Origin: Pedobacter jejuensis
GTDB lineage: Bacteria > Bacteroidota > Bacteroidia > Sphingobacteriales > Sphingobacteriaceae
Length of the DNA stretch: 64,000 nucleotides
Assembly (NCBI RefSeq): GCF_003725795.1
Contig: NZ_RBEE01000023.1
Location: 372,001 to 436,000 of the forward strand
Reading direction: 5' to 3'
Part shown: positions 17,134-25,328 of the stretch, in pieces
Layout: each line of letters starts with the position of its first letter
Position numbering within the stretch: position 1 is the stretch's first letter
The notes under the pieces: generated by a model
What the model saw: only the letters and a program-made list of their open reading frames with translations
Database searches by the model: none
Told to the model about the DNA's origin: nothing
Program-made: the position numbers and the translations under genes

Positions 17134-17343
17134 ATGACAATAATTGCACATCCAAAAAATAAAAAGCAAGAGGCTGCCATAGAGGCTGTTTTGAAAGCTT
17201 TAAATGTATCTTTTGATAAGGAAGATAAAAGTCCTTACAATCCTGAGTTTGTAGCTAAAGTGAAACAAAGTTTAGCCGAGGTGAAAAAGGGAAATGTTAC
17301 ACGAATAGAAGACCCAAATAATATATGGGAAAGTATTTTATAG
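17134..17343 (+). CDS. Antitoxin of a YoeB-type module (DUF2683-like)
   Basis: A 69-residue protein with a predicted helical N-terminus (KNKKQEAAIEAVLKALNV) and an acidic, flexible C-terminus ending in EDPNNIWESIL. This form, resembling DUF2683 proteins, is common directly upstream of YoeB-like toxins in Bacteroidota. The C-terminal part would wrap and neutralise the toxin. The toxin gene starts inside its last 19 bases, the tight overlap typical of such pairs. Antitoxins of this kind usually also repress their own promoter, but no clear operator was seen. Confidence 0.78.
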   Translation: MTIIAHPKNKKQEAAIEAVLKALNVSFDKEDKSPYNPEFVAKVKQSLAEVKKGNVTRIEDPNNIWESIL

Positions 17344-17606
17344 ATATTGAAAAGAAAGCTAAAAAACACTTAGAAGCTCAATTTAAATCTGGTGATAAGG
17401 CATCTATAAAACGCATCGACCAGATATTTGTAGAGTTATCAGAACATCCAGAAACAGGAATTGGTCAGCCAGAAAAATTAAAATACGATTTAACAGGTCT
17501 TTGGTCTAGGAAAATAAACAGGAAAGATAGAATGATTTATCAAATCGAAGACGATATTGTAACCGTTACAGTTATCTCAGCTTTAGGTCATTACGATGAT
17601 AAATAA
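17325..17606 (+). CDS. YoeB/Txe family mRNA interferase toxin
   Basis: A 93-residue RelE-fold endoribonuclease of the YoeB/Txe branch that cleaves mRNA in the ribosomal A site. Family marks are LKYDLTGLWSRKINRKDRM with the substrate arginine, IYQIEDD, and the C-terminal catalytic pair His-Tyr in LGHYDDK. The length is close to the usual 84-95. It overlaps the antitoxin by 19 bases. All catalytic-type residues look intact, so the toxin is likely active. Confidence 0.87.
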   Translation: MGKYFIDIEKKAKKHLEAQFKSGDKASIKRIDQIFVELSEHPETGIGQPEKLKYDLTGLWSRKINRKDRMIYQIEDDIVTVTVISALGHYDDK

Positions 17607-17609
17607 AAG

Positions 17610-18926
17610 TTAAACAGTTTTTACTTCGCTTTCAGCATAATCTTCAATATCAGTTATATAGCCATTAATTAACAGAAAATCGAACAACGGTTTCGCCTCA
17701 GGAGTTACCGGCATATTGGAAGTATTAATCACCTCATTGGTTTTCTTATCTAAAAACGGATATGCAAATAAACGGACATTGGTATTAAACATGTCGTTTA
17801 CATAACTCAATAACTGCCCGGCATAATTTTCACCTTTAAAGTTTGATGAATTGAACACAAACTTCAAGTTGTTTATGTTTGTTGCTAAACCCACACTTTT
17901 AGGTTTGCAGCGGGCTAAATATTTGGCTAATCGGTTATGGCGGGTAAAGTTAGATACAATTACAATGTTTCCGGTATCACACATTTCTTGTGCCCTCTTT
18001 GCTACCGTTTCCAAATCAATATCATCAGGGGTTTCCTGTTCGCCGGTTAGCACATTGGTTAGTAAGACTTCAATCATCACGGCCAAATTACCATCTTCTA
18101 CCTTATTGGTGCGCTTAAACTGGTCTGTTGCTTTGTTAAATAAGTTAAAGTTTGGTAATGATTTCTGACCATATTTGGTTCTCAAAATCATAATGTCTTT
18201 TTTATACAACAAATCTTTAGCCTGGCGGGGATGTGCGTCTGAATCAAAAATTGCCGCTGCCGAAAAATCTTTCATAATCATATACAGATTAAGCAAGATA
18301 TTATCAACTTCGGGAAAAGCCGGACCTTTAACCGAAATTAAATCAATTTCTACGGAACCAATGGTTAAATTATCTGCTAAAGATTCAACCATTAATTTTG
18401 GGTCTTGATAATGATAAAAAGCCGCATATAGCAAATTCACACCGATAATGCCCAACACACGTTGCTGCATATTAACATCAGTATCGAGCAAACGAACATG
18501 GAAAAATATTTCATTTGGGAAACCACCAGGCTCGTTTTGAAAACGAATTCCGACCCAGCCATGAGGCTCATTGGTACGTTTATAATTTAATGTAGTAACT
18601 GTATCAGCAAATGCAAAAAATGTTCGCTTCTCGTATTTTTCACCAGATAAACGTTCGTTTAATAAACCGAATTCATGGTCGAGCATTTGTAAAAGCCTGT
18701 TCTGGCTAACATATCTACCATTGGTTTCTGCTCCGTAAATGGCATCACTAAAAGTCATATCGTAGGCCGACATGGTTTTAGCTACAGTTCCAGATGCTGC
18801 ACCAGCATTAAAAAAGTTTCTAGAAACCTCTTGTCCCGCTCCAATTTCGGCAAATGTGCCATAAATCCTTGGGTCGAGATTCACTTTTAATGCTTTACGT
18901 TTAGTATCTAAAATTTCTCTTTCCAT
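17610..18926 (-). CDS. Conserved protein of unknown function, 438 residues
   Basis: A large soluble protein without signal peptide or membrane segment that I do not recognise as a characterised family. The N-terminus (LDTKRKALKVNLDPRIYGTF, then AEIGAGQEVSRNFF and TMSAYDMTFSDAIYG) reads as strongly conserved. It includes a GAASGTVAK glycine-rich loop that is not a standard Walker A. A later part, IVIVSNFTRHNRLAKYLARC, resembles a Rossmann-like beta-alpha unit (inference). A TATTTTTG box lies four bases before the ATG, predicting a leaderless mRNA. It converges on the toxin gene with three bases between the stops. Confidence 0.72.
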   Translation of the reverse strand: MEREILDTKRKALKVNLDPRIYGTFAEIGAGQEVSRNFFNAGAASGTVAKTMSAYDMTFSDAIYGAETNGRYVSQNRLLQMLDHEFGLLNERLSGEKYEKRTFFAFADTVTTLNYKRTNEPHGWVGIRFQNEPGGFPNEIFFHVRLLDTDVNMQQRVLGIIGVNLLYAAFYHYQDPKLMVESLADNLTIGSVEIDLISVKGPAFPEVDNILLNLYMIMKDFSAAAIFDSDAHPRQAKDLLYKKDIMILRTKYGQKSLPNFNLFNKATDQFKRTNKVEDGNLAVMIEVLLTNVLTGEQETPDDIDLETVAKRAQEMCDTGNIVIVSNFTRHNRLAKYLARCKPKSVGLATNINNLKFVFNSSNFKGENYAGQLLSYVNDMFNTNVRLFAYPFLDKKTNEVINTSNMPVTPEAKPLFDFLLINGYITDIEDYAESEVKTV

Positions 18927-18930
18927 GGCG

Positions 18931-18938
18931 CAAAAATA
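18931..18938 (-). promoter_or_regulatory. -7 box four bases before the 438-residue gene
   Basis: Minus strand TATTTTTG (plus-strand CAAAAATA) ends four bases before the ATG at 18926. It fits TAnnTTTG; no -33 TTG at normal spacing was found. Confidence 0.4.
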
Positions 18939-19017
18939 GCAAAAATCATTAGTTCATTGGTATCATTGACTTATTGTTTAGTTGGGTAAAAAATAAACTA
19001 TACCTGAAAAAACAAAT

Positions 19018-19045
19018 AAGGTCAACGTTATCCAACGTTGACCTT
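19018..19045 (-). terminator. Terminator of the Hsp20 gene
   Basis: A perfect 12-bp stem (AAGGTCAACGTT/AACGTTGACCTT) around ATCC. Read on the minus strand it is followed by ATTTGTTTTTTC, the T-rich tail expected for the Hsp20 gene ending at 19098. Confidence 0.78.
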
Positions 19046-19097
19046 ATAAAACCTAAACTTAAACTATTATGAAAACTTTCTCTCGAGAAATTTTTTA

Positions 19098-19532
19098 TTA
19101 AGAAACTACAATTTCTTTATGTTGTAATTTCGAATCATCTTTTTTATTGATGCTAATATGTAAAATACCTTCTTTGTATTCGGCTGTAATTTTATCGGCA
19201 TCGGCTGTATCTGGCAAGTTAAAAGACCTAGCAAATGAGCTATAGTCAAATTCTTTGCGGGTAAAATCTTTTGCTGCTTGGGTTTCATCTTTTTTAACTT
19301 CTACCCAAACAGAAAGTGTATCTTTTTTTAAGTTGATTTGAAAATCTTCTTTCTTTAAACCCGGAGCCGCTAATTCTATAACATAAGCTGTTTCATTTTC
19401 GTAAATATTAACATTTGGCGATTTATCTACCATTTTGTTTTTAGTTACAGCATCACTAAACAATGAATCGAAAACGTTGTTGTAATAAGGAGCTGTGTTA
19501 CGGGTTCTGTTGTTAAAATTTACAAGTGTCAT
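19098..19532 (-). CDS. Small heat shock protein, Hsp20/alpha-crystallin family
   Basis: A 144-residue ATP-independent chaperone that binds unfolding proteins. The alpha-crystallin domain runs from about residue 40 (PNVNIYENETAYVIELAAPG) to the end. It includes FARSFNLPDTADADKITAEY and the conserved AEYKEGILHISI segment (usual A-x-x-x-N/E-G-V-L). The N-terminal arm is short, with FNNRTRN. A strong terminator lies about 50 bases after the stop. No CIRCE element was seen upstream. It is divergent from the thioesterase gene, 68 bases apart. Confidence 0.92.
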   Translation of the reverse strand: MTLVNFNNRTRNTAPYYNNVFDSLFSDAVTKNKMVDKSPNVNIYENETAYVIELAAPGLKKEDFQINLKKDTLSVWVEVKKDETQAAKDFTRKEFDYSSFARSFNLPDTADADKITAEYKEGILHISINKKDDSKLQHKEIVVS

Positions 19533-19600
19533 ATCTCTGATTTTTTATTTTTTTAATTGATATTATCCTTTATTCAACTTATATACCAAACCAAATATTT

Positions 19601-20086
19601 ATGATTTTTAAGACATTATGGCAAAGTATTACTAAATCAAAAGACAAATTGTCAGAAATAAGAAACTTTTCCGACAAATTCAACTACAAAACCAACATTC
19701 ATCTACGTTTTATTGATTTCGATTTAATGGGTCACGTAAACAATTCGGTTTATTTTACTTATTTAGAAATTGCCAGAACCAAATATTGGGAGGAAATTAT
19801 AAAATGGGATTGGAAGAAAACCGGAATCGTGATTGCTCATGCAGAATTGGACTACATTCAGCCTATAGTGATGAATGATAAAATTGCAATTCACGTTAAA
19901 ACTTCAAGAATTGGGAACACCAGTTTTGATTTAGATTATCAAATTGTGAAAATTAAAGGAACAGAAGAAGTAATTTGTAGTAAGGGAAAAACGGTTTGTA
20001 TAGCAGTAGATTATAGTACAAGTAGACCTACAACTATTCCAGAGGCAGAGAAACAAAAAATGTTAGGTTTCGAGCAATTAAGCTAA
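19601..20086 (+). CDS. Acyl-CoA thioesterase, 4-hydroxybenzoyl-CoA thioesterase type
   Basis: A hotdog-fold thioesterase of 161 residues. The signature IDFDLMGHVNNSVYFTYLEIAR (about residues 44-65) contains the catalytic aspartate and the HVNN-x-x-Y pattern of the YbgC/4HBT family. The extra N-terminal 35 residues are charged and helical. It probably hydrolyses acyl-CoA or acyl-ACP thioesters in the cytosol; the substrate is unknown. It stands alone and is followed by two repeat elements. Confidence 0.84.
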   Translation: MIFKTLWQSITKSKDKLSEIRNFSDKFNYKTNIHLRFIDFDLMGHVNNSVYFTYLEIARTKYWEEIIKWDWKKTGIVIAHAELDYIQPIVMNDKIAIHVKTSRIGNTSFDLDYQIVKIKGTEEVICSKGKTVCIAVDYSTSRPTTIPEAEKQKMLGFEQLS

Positions 20087-20098
20087 CAAATTTGATTC

Positions 20099-20126
20099 GT
20101 CATGCTGAACTTGTTTCAGCATCTTA
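20099..20126. repeat. Short REP-like palindrome
   Basis: CGTCATGCTGAACTTGTTTCAGCATCTT contains a perfect 8-bp stem ATGCTGAA (20102-20109)/TTCAGCAT (20115-20122) with a five-base loop. It begins with CGTCA like the other intergenic repeats in the window and lies 12 bases after the thioesterase stop. Confidence 0.55.
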
Positions 20127-20147
20127 ATTATATAATAAAAATATTAA

Positions 20148-20301
20148 GCAGGCTGTATCATAAATACGAAGCGTCATGTTGGGCCTGTCGAAGAACCTGC
20201 AAAAACTACCATTTGGGGTATTTGATGCTTCGACAAGCTCAGTACAGGCTTTTAGCCTAACGTAAGAAGATTTAAAGATAAATTGATTTATGAGACAGCC
20301 T
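20148..20301. mobile_element. MITE-like non-autonomous element
   Basis: The ends are inverted repeats of 16 positions with one mismatch: AGGCTGTATCATAAAT at 20150-20165 and the complement of AGGCTGTCTCATAAAT at 20286-20301. The 7-base word ATATTAA flanks both sides (20141-20147 and 20302-20308), with two extra bases on the left, and may be a target duplication. Inside is a further inverted pair around CCTGTCGAAG (20185-20194) and CTTCGACA (20228-20235). No coding capacity for a transposase. The flanking word is AT-rich, so the duplication could be chance. Confidence 0.5.
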
Positions 20302-20313
20302 ATATTAACTAAA

Positions 20314-21717
20314 CTAATCTGGCATAATTTTTCCAGGATTTAGAATTCCATTCGGGTCGAAAACTTTTTTAATTCCACGCATTAAGTTCAAATGTATTTC
20401 AGAATATTTAATTGGCATAAATTCTTTCTGAACCAAACCGATTCCGTGTTCACCAGATAACGTTCCACCTAAAGCTGTTGTTAATTCGAAAATTTCAGCG
20501 ATACCAAATTTGAGTTTATTTTTCCAATCTTCATCACTCATGCCTGCTTTAATGATGTTTACGTGAAGGTTTCCATCACCTGCATGACCATAACAAACAC
20601 TATCGAAGCCATATTTTGCCCCGATTTCTTTAATGCCATTAATTAATTTCGGCAAAGCAGCCCGAGGAACCACAGTGTCTTCCTCTTTGTAAACTGAATT
20701 TGCCTTCACAGATTCGGCCATTGTTCTACGCATTCTCCAAAGTTCTTCCTTTTGCGATGCCGTATCCGCAAATAAAACTTCTGTACAATTGTGTTCTTCT
20801 AAAACGATATTTGTTTTCTCACAATTCTTAAAAATATCATCTAAATCATCGCCATCAAATTCAATCATCAATAAGGCAGCAACATCGTCTTTCAAATCAA
20901 ATTTTATATCATCAAATTTAATTACCCACTCCACTCCTTTTCGCTCCATAAATTCTAAAGCTGATGGCGTTACGCCTGCCCTAAAAATTGCTGAAACAGC
21001 GGCACAAGCATCCTCATTTGTGCTAAAAGAACCCATCATTAAAACCGACTGACTCGGTTTTGGCAAAAGCTTGGTTACAATTTTAGTTACCACAGCCAAC
21101 GTCCCTTCTGAACCAATCATCAATTGCGTTAAGTTATAACCCGATGCATATTTTAAGGTATTTGCACCAGTCCATATAATATCACCGTTTGGTAAAACAA
21201 CTTCCAGATTTAAAATGTATTCGCGAATGGTTCCGTATTTCACAACTCTTGGACCGCCAGAACCATGTGCCACATTCCCACCAATAAAACATGAGCCTTT
21301 ACTACTTGGGTCAACAGGATAAAATAATCCTTTTTCGCCAACAGCATTGATAAATTCTTCGGTAATTACACCAGGTTCAACAGTTGCTTGCAGGTTTTCT
21401 GTATCAATATCAAGTATCGATTTGAATTTTTCCATCGATAAAGAAACCCCACCGTAAATTGGTAAAGCTGCCCCGCTTAATCCCGTTCCGCCACCACGAG
21501 GCGTTACCGGAACACGGTGTGCATTACATATTTTTAGCAAAGCAGATATATCCTCTGTCGAAGTTGGTTTCACCACAACTTCCGGCTGGTAACGCAAATC
21601 TTCAGTTTCATCATGACTGTAATTATCCAAACTTTCCGAGTCGGTAAATACTTTGTCATCGCCAATGGCCGATTTAATTTCTGCTAAAATTGCTGCATTT
21701 ATTTTGGTAAAATTCAT
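20314..21717 (-). CDS. FAD-linked oxidase, GlcD/D-lactate dehydrogenase type
   Basis: A 467-residue flavoenzyme of the FAD-binding PCMH family that oxidises D-2-hydroxyacids such as D-lactate or glycolate. The N-terminal FAD domain has PVTPRGGGTGLSGAALP (about residues 70-86) and GGNVAHGSGGPRVVKYG. The C-terminal FAD-oxidase C domain contains CYGHAGDGNLHVNI with the substrate-site histidines and TLSGEHGIGLVQKEF. Compared with E. coli GlcD, no separate GlcE or iron-sulfur GlcF gene is adjacent. It lies three codon-lengths or less from folB and is likely co-transcribed with it (two-base gap). Confidence 0.88.
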   Translation of the reverse strand: MNFTKINAAILAEIKSAIGDDKVFTDSESLDNYSHDETEDLRYQPEVVVKPTSTEDISALLKICNAHRVPVTPRGGGTGLSGAALPIYGGVSLSMEKFKSILDIDTENLQATVEPGVITEEFINAVGEKGLFYPVDPSSKGSCFIGGNVAHGSGGPRVVKYGTIREYILNLEVVLPNGDIIWTGANTLKYASGYNLTQLMIGSEGTLAVVTKIVTKLLPKPSQSVLMMGSFSTNEDACAAVSAIFRAGVTPSALEFMERKGVEWVIKFDDIKFDLKDDVAALLMIEFDGDDLDDIFKNCEKTNIVLEEHNCTEVLFADTASQKEELWRMRRTMAESVKANSVYKEEDTVVPRAALPKLINGIKEIGAKYGFDSVCYGHAGDGNLHVNIIKAGMSDEDWKNKLKFGIAEIFELTTALGGTLSGEHGIGLVQKEFMPIKYSEIHLNLMRGIKKVFDPNGILNPGKIMPD

Positions 21718-21719
21718 TT

Positions 21720-22088
21720 CTATTTCGCTGATGTGTAGGATAATTGAACAAAAGAATGGCCGATTTGTCCTGGCATTGGTGGATTTAATTTTTTTATACT
21801 GACATTAATTGTTTGTACAAAAGGATATAGCTCAATAACTTTGGTAATCATATTATTCAAAACGGTTTCCAAAAGCTTTTGGGTATTTTTCATTTCTTCT
21901 CGAATAATTTTATTCAAATCTTCATAATTTACCGTTTGAGCAAGTTCATCATCAAAACCATGAGGTGAAAATTCAGTTATTAAATCGATAATAAAATGAT
22001 TTCCAATAAGTTGCTCTTCTGGATAATAACCATGCAAAGCAAAGCATTTTACATCTTTTAAAGCTACTGTTTGTTTAAATTGACCCAT
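21720..22088 (-). CDS. folB: Dihydroneopterin aldolase
   Basis: Splits dihydroneopterin to 6-hydroxymethyl-dihydropterin and glycolaldehyde in folate synthesis. The 122-residue length and the family marks fit: VALKDVKCFALHGYYPEE, then IGNHFIIDLITEF, the VNYEDLNKIIREEM segment with the active-site tyrosine, and the C-terminal VSIKKLNPPMPG. It is the first gene of a two-gene unit with the FAD oxidase. Confidence 0.92.
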   Translation of the reverse strand: MGQFKQTVALKDVKCFALHGYYPEEQLIGNHFIIDLITEFSPHGFDDELAQTVNYEDLNKIIREEMKNTQKLLETVLNNMITKVIELYPFVQTINVSIKKLNPPMPGQIGHSFVQLSYTSAK

Positions 22089-22154
22089 GTATAATTTGTG
22101 TGGTGTAAAATTATATTTTTATTCATGAATATCATGCCCCTTGCCGTAAATTGT

Positions 22155-22162
22155 TACCTTTG
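22155..22162 (+). promoter_or_regulatory. -7 box for the acyl-CoA dehydrogenase gene
   Basis: TACCTTTG fits TAnnTTTG and would give a leader of about 35 bases. TTG at 22141-22143 is 11 bases upstream, closer than usual. Confidence 0.35.
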
Positions 22163-22201
22163 AAATTGAACGGATTTCTTAACTAGATAATACGAAATTA
22201 C

Positions 22202-23392
22202 ATGAGCAAATCAGTAAAAAAAGACCTGTACGAGGCACCAGACTACTATTTTTTGGATGAATTGTTAACGGATGAACATAAACTTATACGTTCTACAGCA
22301 CGCGAATGGGTAAAAAAAGAAGTGAGTCCGATTATTGAAGATTTCGCTCAGAAAGCAGAATTTCCTAAACATTTAATAAAAGGATTGGCGGATATTGGTG
22401 CTTTCGGTCCCACGATTCCGGCCGAATATGGTGGAGCAGGTTTGGATTACACGGCTTATGGAATTTTAATGCAGGAAATTGAACGTGGCGATTCTGGCAT
22501 TCGTTCTACTGCATCAGTTCAAGGTTCTTTGGTTATGTATCCTATTTACGCTTATGGAAGTGAAGAACAACGTAAAAAATATCTACCAAAATTAGCCAGC
22601 GGCGAAATGATGGGCTGCTTTGGTTTAACTGAACCAGACCATGGCTCAAACCCAGGCGGAATGGTTACCAATATAAAAGATGCCGGTTCGCATTACATTT
22701 TGAATGGTGCTAAAATGTGGATTAGCAATGCTCCTTTTGCAGATATTGCAGTTGTTTGGGCTAAAGATGAAGCAAGTAAAATACGCGGAATGGTTGTTGA
22801 ACGTGGAATGAAAGGTTTTTCTACACCAGAAACGCACAATAAATGGAGTTTAAGAGCATCGGCAACCGGAGAATTGGTTTTTGATAATGTTGAAATCCCT
22901 AAAGAAAATATTCTTCCTAACATTAGTGGTTTAAAAGGTCCGTTGGGTTGTTTAAACCAGGCACGATATGGCATTGCTTGGGGTGCACTTGGTGCTGCAA
23001 TGGATTGTTATGATACGGCACTGCGTTATTCAAAGGAAAGAATTCAGTTCGGAAAACCAATTGGTGGTTTTCAATTGCAACAGAAGAAATTGGCAGAAAT
23101 GGTTACCGAAATCACCAAAGGTCAGTTACTGGCATGGCGTTTAGGTGTGCTGAAAAGTGAGAACCGTGCTACAGCAGAACAAATTTCGATGGCAAAAAGA
23201 AACAGTGTTGAAATTGCATTAGATATTGCCAGAAATGCCCGCCAAATGCTTGGTGGAATGGGGATAACTGGAGAATATTCAATTATGAGACACATGATGA
23301 ATTTAGAATCTGTGGTAACGTACGAAGGAACGCACGATATACACTTACTAATTACAGGAATGGATGTGACGGGACTGAATGCATTTAAGTAA
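22202..23392 (+). CDS. Acyl-CoA dehydrogenase, glutaryl-CoA dehydrogenase-like
   Basis: A 396-residue flavoprotein that removes two hydrogens from acyl-CoA. The C-terminal motif TYEGTHDIHLLITGMDVTG carries the catalytic glutamate in the position used by glutaryl-CoA dehydrogenases, which also decarboxylate. The FAD/substrate segments CFGLTEPDHGSNPG and MWISNAPFADI are present, as is the ARNARQMLGGMGITGEY block. The family call is strong; glutaryl-CoA as substrate is inferred from the motif. A small SRPBCC protein gene follows 44 bases later. Confidence 0.87.
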   Translation: MSKSVKKDLYEAPDYYFLDELLTDEHKLIRSTAREWVKKEVSPIIEDFAQKAEFPKHLIKGLADIGAFGPTIPAEYGGAGLDYTAYGILMQEIERGDSGIRSTASVQGSLVMYPIYAYGSEEQRKKYLPKLASGEMMGCFGLTEPDHGSNPGGMVTNIKDAGSHYILNGAKMWISNAPFADIAVVWAKDEASKIRGMVVERGMKGFSTPETHNKWSLRASATGELVFDNVEIPKENILPNISGLKGPLGCLNQARYGIAWGALGAAMDCYDTALRYSKERIQFGKPIGGFQLQQKKLAEMVTEITKGQLLAWRLGVLKSENRATAEQISMAKRNSVEIALDIARNARQMLGGMGITGEYSIMRHMMNLESVVTYEGTHDIHLLITGMDVTGLNAFK

Positions 23393-23436
23393 AAATAGGA
23401 TTTTTAGGATAATAGGAATTTCAAGATAAACAGTTG

Positions 23437-23817
23437 ATGAGAGATTACAAAAAATACACATACATACCAGCAACTCCTGAAGAGGTTTATTTAGCGCTTA
23501 CAAAAGACATCAGCATTAAACTCTGGACGGGTGCAGAAGTTGAATTTGAAGAGAAACCCGATACCGAATTTTCTTTTTGGGATGGCGACATCGTAGGGAA
23601 AAACATAGAGTTTGAAACCAATAAAAAAATTGTTCAACAGTGGTATTTTGGTGAAGAGGGCGAACCATCTATCGTTACCATTAAACTGCATGCAGATAAG
23701 TCTGGAACTTCTTTAGAATTTAAGCAAACCAACATACCAGAGGAAGATTATAAAGATTTTACTGAAGGAATTGAAGAGTATTTTATCGGTGGATTGGTTG
23801 ATTTTTTTGACGAATAA
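23437..23817 (+). CDS. SRPBCC/AHSA1-domain protein
   Basis: A 126-residue START-like protein of the AHSA1 type, a fold that forms a hydrophobic cavity. The family outline is visible: TYIPATPEEVYLALTKDISIKLWTGA, then FWDGDIVGKNIEFETNKKIVQQWYFG and TIKLHADKSGTSLEFKQTNIP. I chose ATG 23437 over an adjacent in-frame TTG. There is no signal peptide. Its role and ligand are unknown; it is probably co-transcribed with the preceding dehydrogenase gene. Confidence 0.83.
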   Translation: MRDYKKYTYIPATPEEVYLALTKDISIKLWTGAEVEFEEKPDTEFSFWDGDIVGKNIEFETNKKIVQQWYFGEEGEPSIVTIKLHADKSGTSLEFKQTNIPEEDYKDFTEGIEEYFIGGLVDFFDE

Positions 23818-23865
23818 AACATTAACTTCTTATTGCTGTTTAGATTTTAACCAATAAATAAAATC

Positions 23866-24078
23866 ATGAATAAGACGATAGGACTAATATTAATTCTTGT
23901 TGGAATCGCAATGCTGGTTTGGACCGGCTTTACATACACACGAAAAGAAAAAATTGTAGATGCTGGACCGATACAAATCTCTGCCGACAGAGAAAAATCA
24001 GTTAATTGGCCGCCTTATGCTGGTGGGATAATTTTGGTAGCTGGCGTTTTTGTATTTGTAGCATCGAAAAGAAAATAA
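23866..24078 (+). CDS. Small two-helix membrane protein
   Basis: A 70-residue protein with two hydrophobic helices: residues 5-24 (GLILILVGIAMLVWTGF) and about 51-66 (YAGGIILVAGVFVFVA). A polar loop between them contains TRKEKIVDAGPIQISADREK, and the protein ends in basic KRK. It resembles the small DUF3185-type membrane proteins, but I would not assign a family firmly. It lies 48 bases after the SRPBCC gene and just before a large palindrome. Confidence 0.7.
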   Translation: MNKTIGLILILVGIAMLVWTGFTYTRKEKIVDAGPIQISADREKSVNWPPYAGGIILVAGVFVFVASKRK

Positions 24079-24084
24079 TTAAAA

Positions 24085-24147
24085 CGTCATTGCGAGGCAC
24101 GAAGCAATCTATTTTCTCACAAGATTGCTTCGTGCCTAGCAATGACG
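24085..24147. repeat. Near-perfect long palindrome (REP-like)
   Basis: A 26-base arm starting CGTCATTGCGAGGCACGAAG at 24085-24110 pairs with 24122-24147 at 25 of 26 positions around an 11-base loop. It sits between two convergent genes. Sequences of this CGTCATTGCGAGG type are widespread as interspersed intergenic repeats in bacterial genomes; it may also act as a bidirectional terminator although it has no T-run. Confidence 0.7.
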
Positions 24148-24161
24148 ACTTATAGTAATTA

Positions 24162-25328
24162 TTATATATCGTTGCTATAAACCGACCTTATCTCGTCTCG
24201 TAAATTGTATTTCGAGGCCATAACTTCTCCATAAGCGCCTGCGCTACGGATAGCAAAAATATCACCTCTGAAAGATTCTGGCTGCTCAACTTCTTTACCG
24301 AAACAATCTGTGCTTTCACAAATTGGACCTACGATATCATATTTAATTTGAGATTTTAGATGTACGATTTTAGATTGACTCAAGTTTTCGATTTTATGGT
24401 AAGCTTGATATAAAGCCGGACGCATTAATTCTGTCATGCCTGCATCTAAAACCACAAAGTTTTTCTTCTTACCATTTTTAATGTACAACGCTCTTGTAAT
24501 TAAGGATGCAGATTGACCAACTAACGCTCTTCCCAACTCAAAATGAACCTCTTGATTGGGTTTAACCTCTAAAAATTCATTAAAAATATTAAAGTAAGCG
24601 TTAAAGTCAGGTATTTGATTATCAGGGTTATAATAATCGATACCTAAACCACCACCAACGTTTAAAACTTCTAAAGTAAAGCCTTTATCTTCAAACCATT
24701 TCGCAAATTCGTTTACACGAACGCAAAGATTTTTATATACATCGAGGTTGGTAATCTGCGAACCGATATGAAAATGTATCCCAATAAATTTAAGGTTTTG
24801 CGATGCTTTTAAAGTTTCGGCACATTCCGGCAAATCCCAGGAATTGATACCAAATTTATTTTCATCCAAACCTGTAGTGATGTTATGATGTGTATGCGCA
24901 TCAACGTTTGGGTTAATGCGAATGGCTACCTGGGCAGTTTTACCTTTTGCAGCAGCAAGTTCATTCAAAACTTCCAGTTCCTGAATGGATTCTACATTAA
25001 AGCAGAAAATATCCAAATCCAAAGCATCATTTATTTCTTTATCAGATTTACCAACGCCAGCAAATACGATTTTTTTATGGTCGAAACCCACTTCAACAGC
25101 TCTTCTAACCTCTCCTGCACTTACGCAATCGGCACCAAAGCCAATGCCTTTAATTTGCTCGAGTAAAACCGAATTAAAGTTTGCTTTTAATGCATAATGA
25201 ATGTGAAATTTGAAAGGAGCAGCAGCATCAGCACAAGTGTGCAAAGTTTTCTGCAACAATTCGGTATCGTAATAGTAAAATGGTGTTTCTATATTGTTAA
25301 ACTTTGATATATCTTTATCGGCGAACAT
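24162..25328 (-). CDS. lysA: Diaminopimelate decarboxylase
   Basis: PLP enzyme that decarboxylates meso-diaminopimelate to lysine, the last step of lysine synthesis. Fold III marks are YALKANFNSVLLEQI with the PLP lysine near residue 50, HFHIGSQI, the glycine-rich NVGGGLGIDYY, and CESTDCFGKE with the active-site cysteine. I chose ATG 25328 (MFADKDI, 388 residues); a TTG two codons upstream is less likely. The ATG lies in ACATGT and overlaps, in mirror image, the ATG of a tiny plus-strand gene. The aspartokinase gene lies upstream on the same strand, with two tiny genes in between. Confidence 0.94.
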   Translation of the reverse strand: MFADKDISKFNNIETPFYYYDTELLQKTLHTCADAAAPFKFHIHYALKANFNSVLLEQIKGIGFGADCVSAGEVRRAVEVGFDHKKIVFAGVGKSDKEINDALDLDIFCFNVESIQELEVLNELAAAKGKTAQVAIRINPNVDAHTHHNITTGLDENKFGINSWDLPECAETLKASQNLKFIGIHFHIGSQITNLDVYKNLCVRVNEFAKWFEDKGFTLEVLNVGGGLGIDYYNPDNQIPDFNAYFNIFNEFLEVKPNQEVHFELGRALVGQSASLITRALYIKNGKKKNFVVLDAGMTELMRPALYQAYHKIENLSQSKIVHLKSQIKYDIVGPICESTDCFGKEVEQPESFRGDIFAIRSAGAYGEVMASKYNLRDEIRSVYSNDI

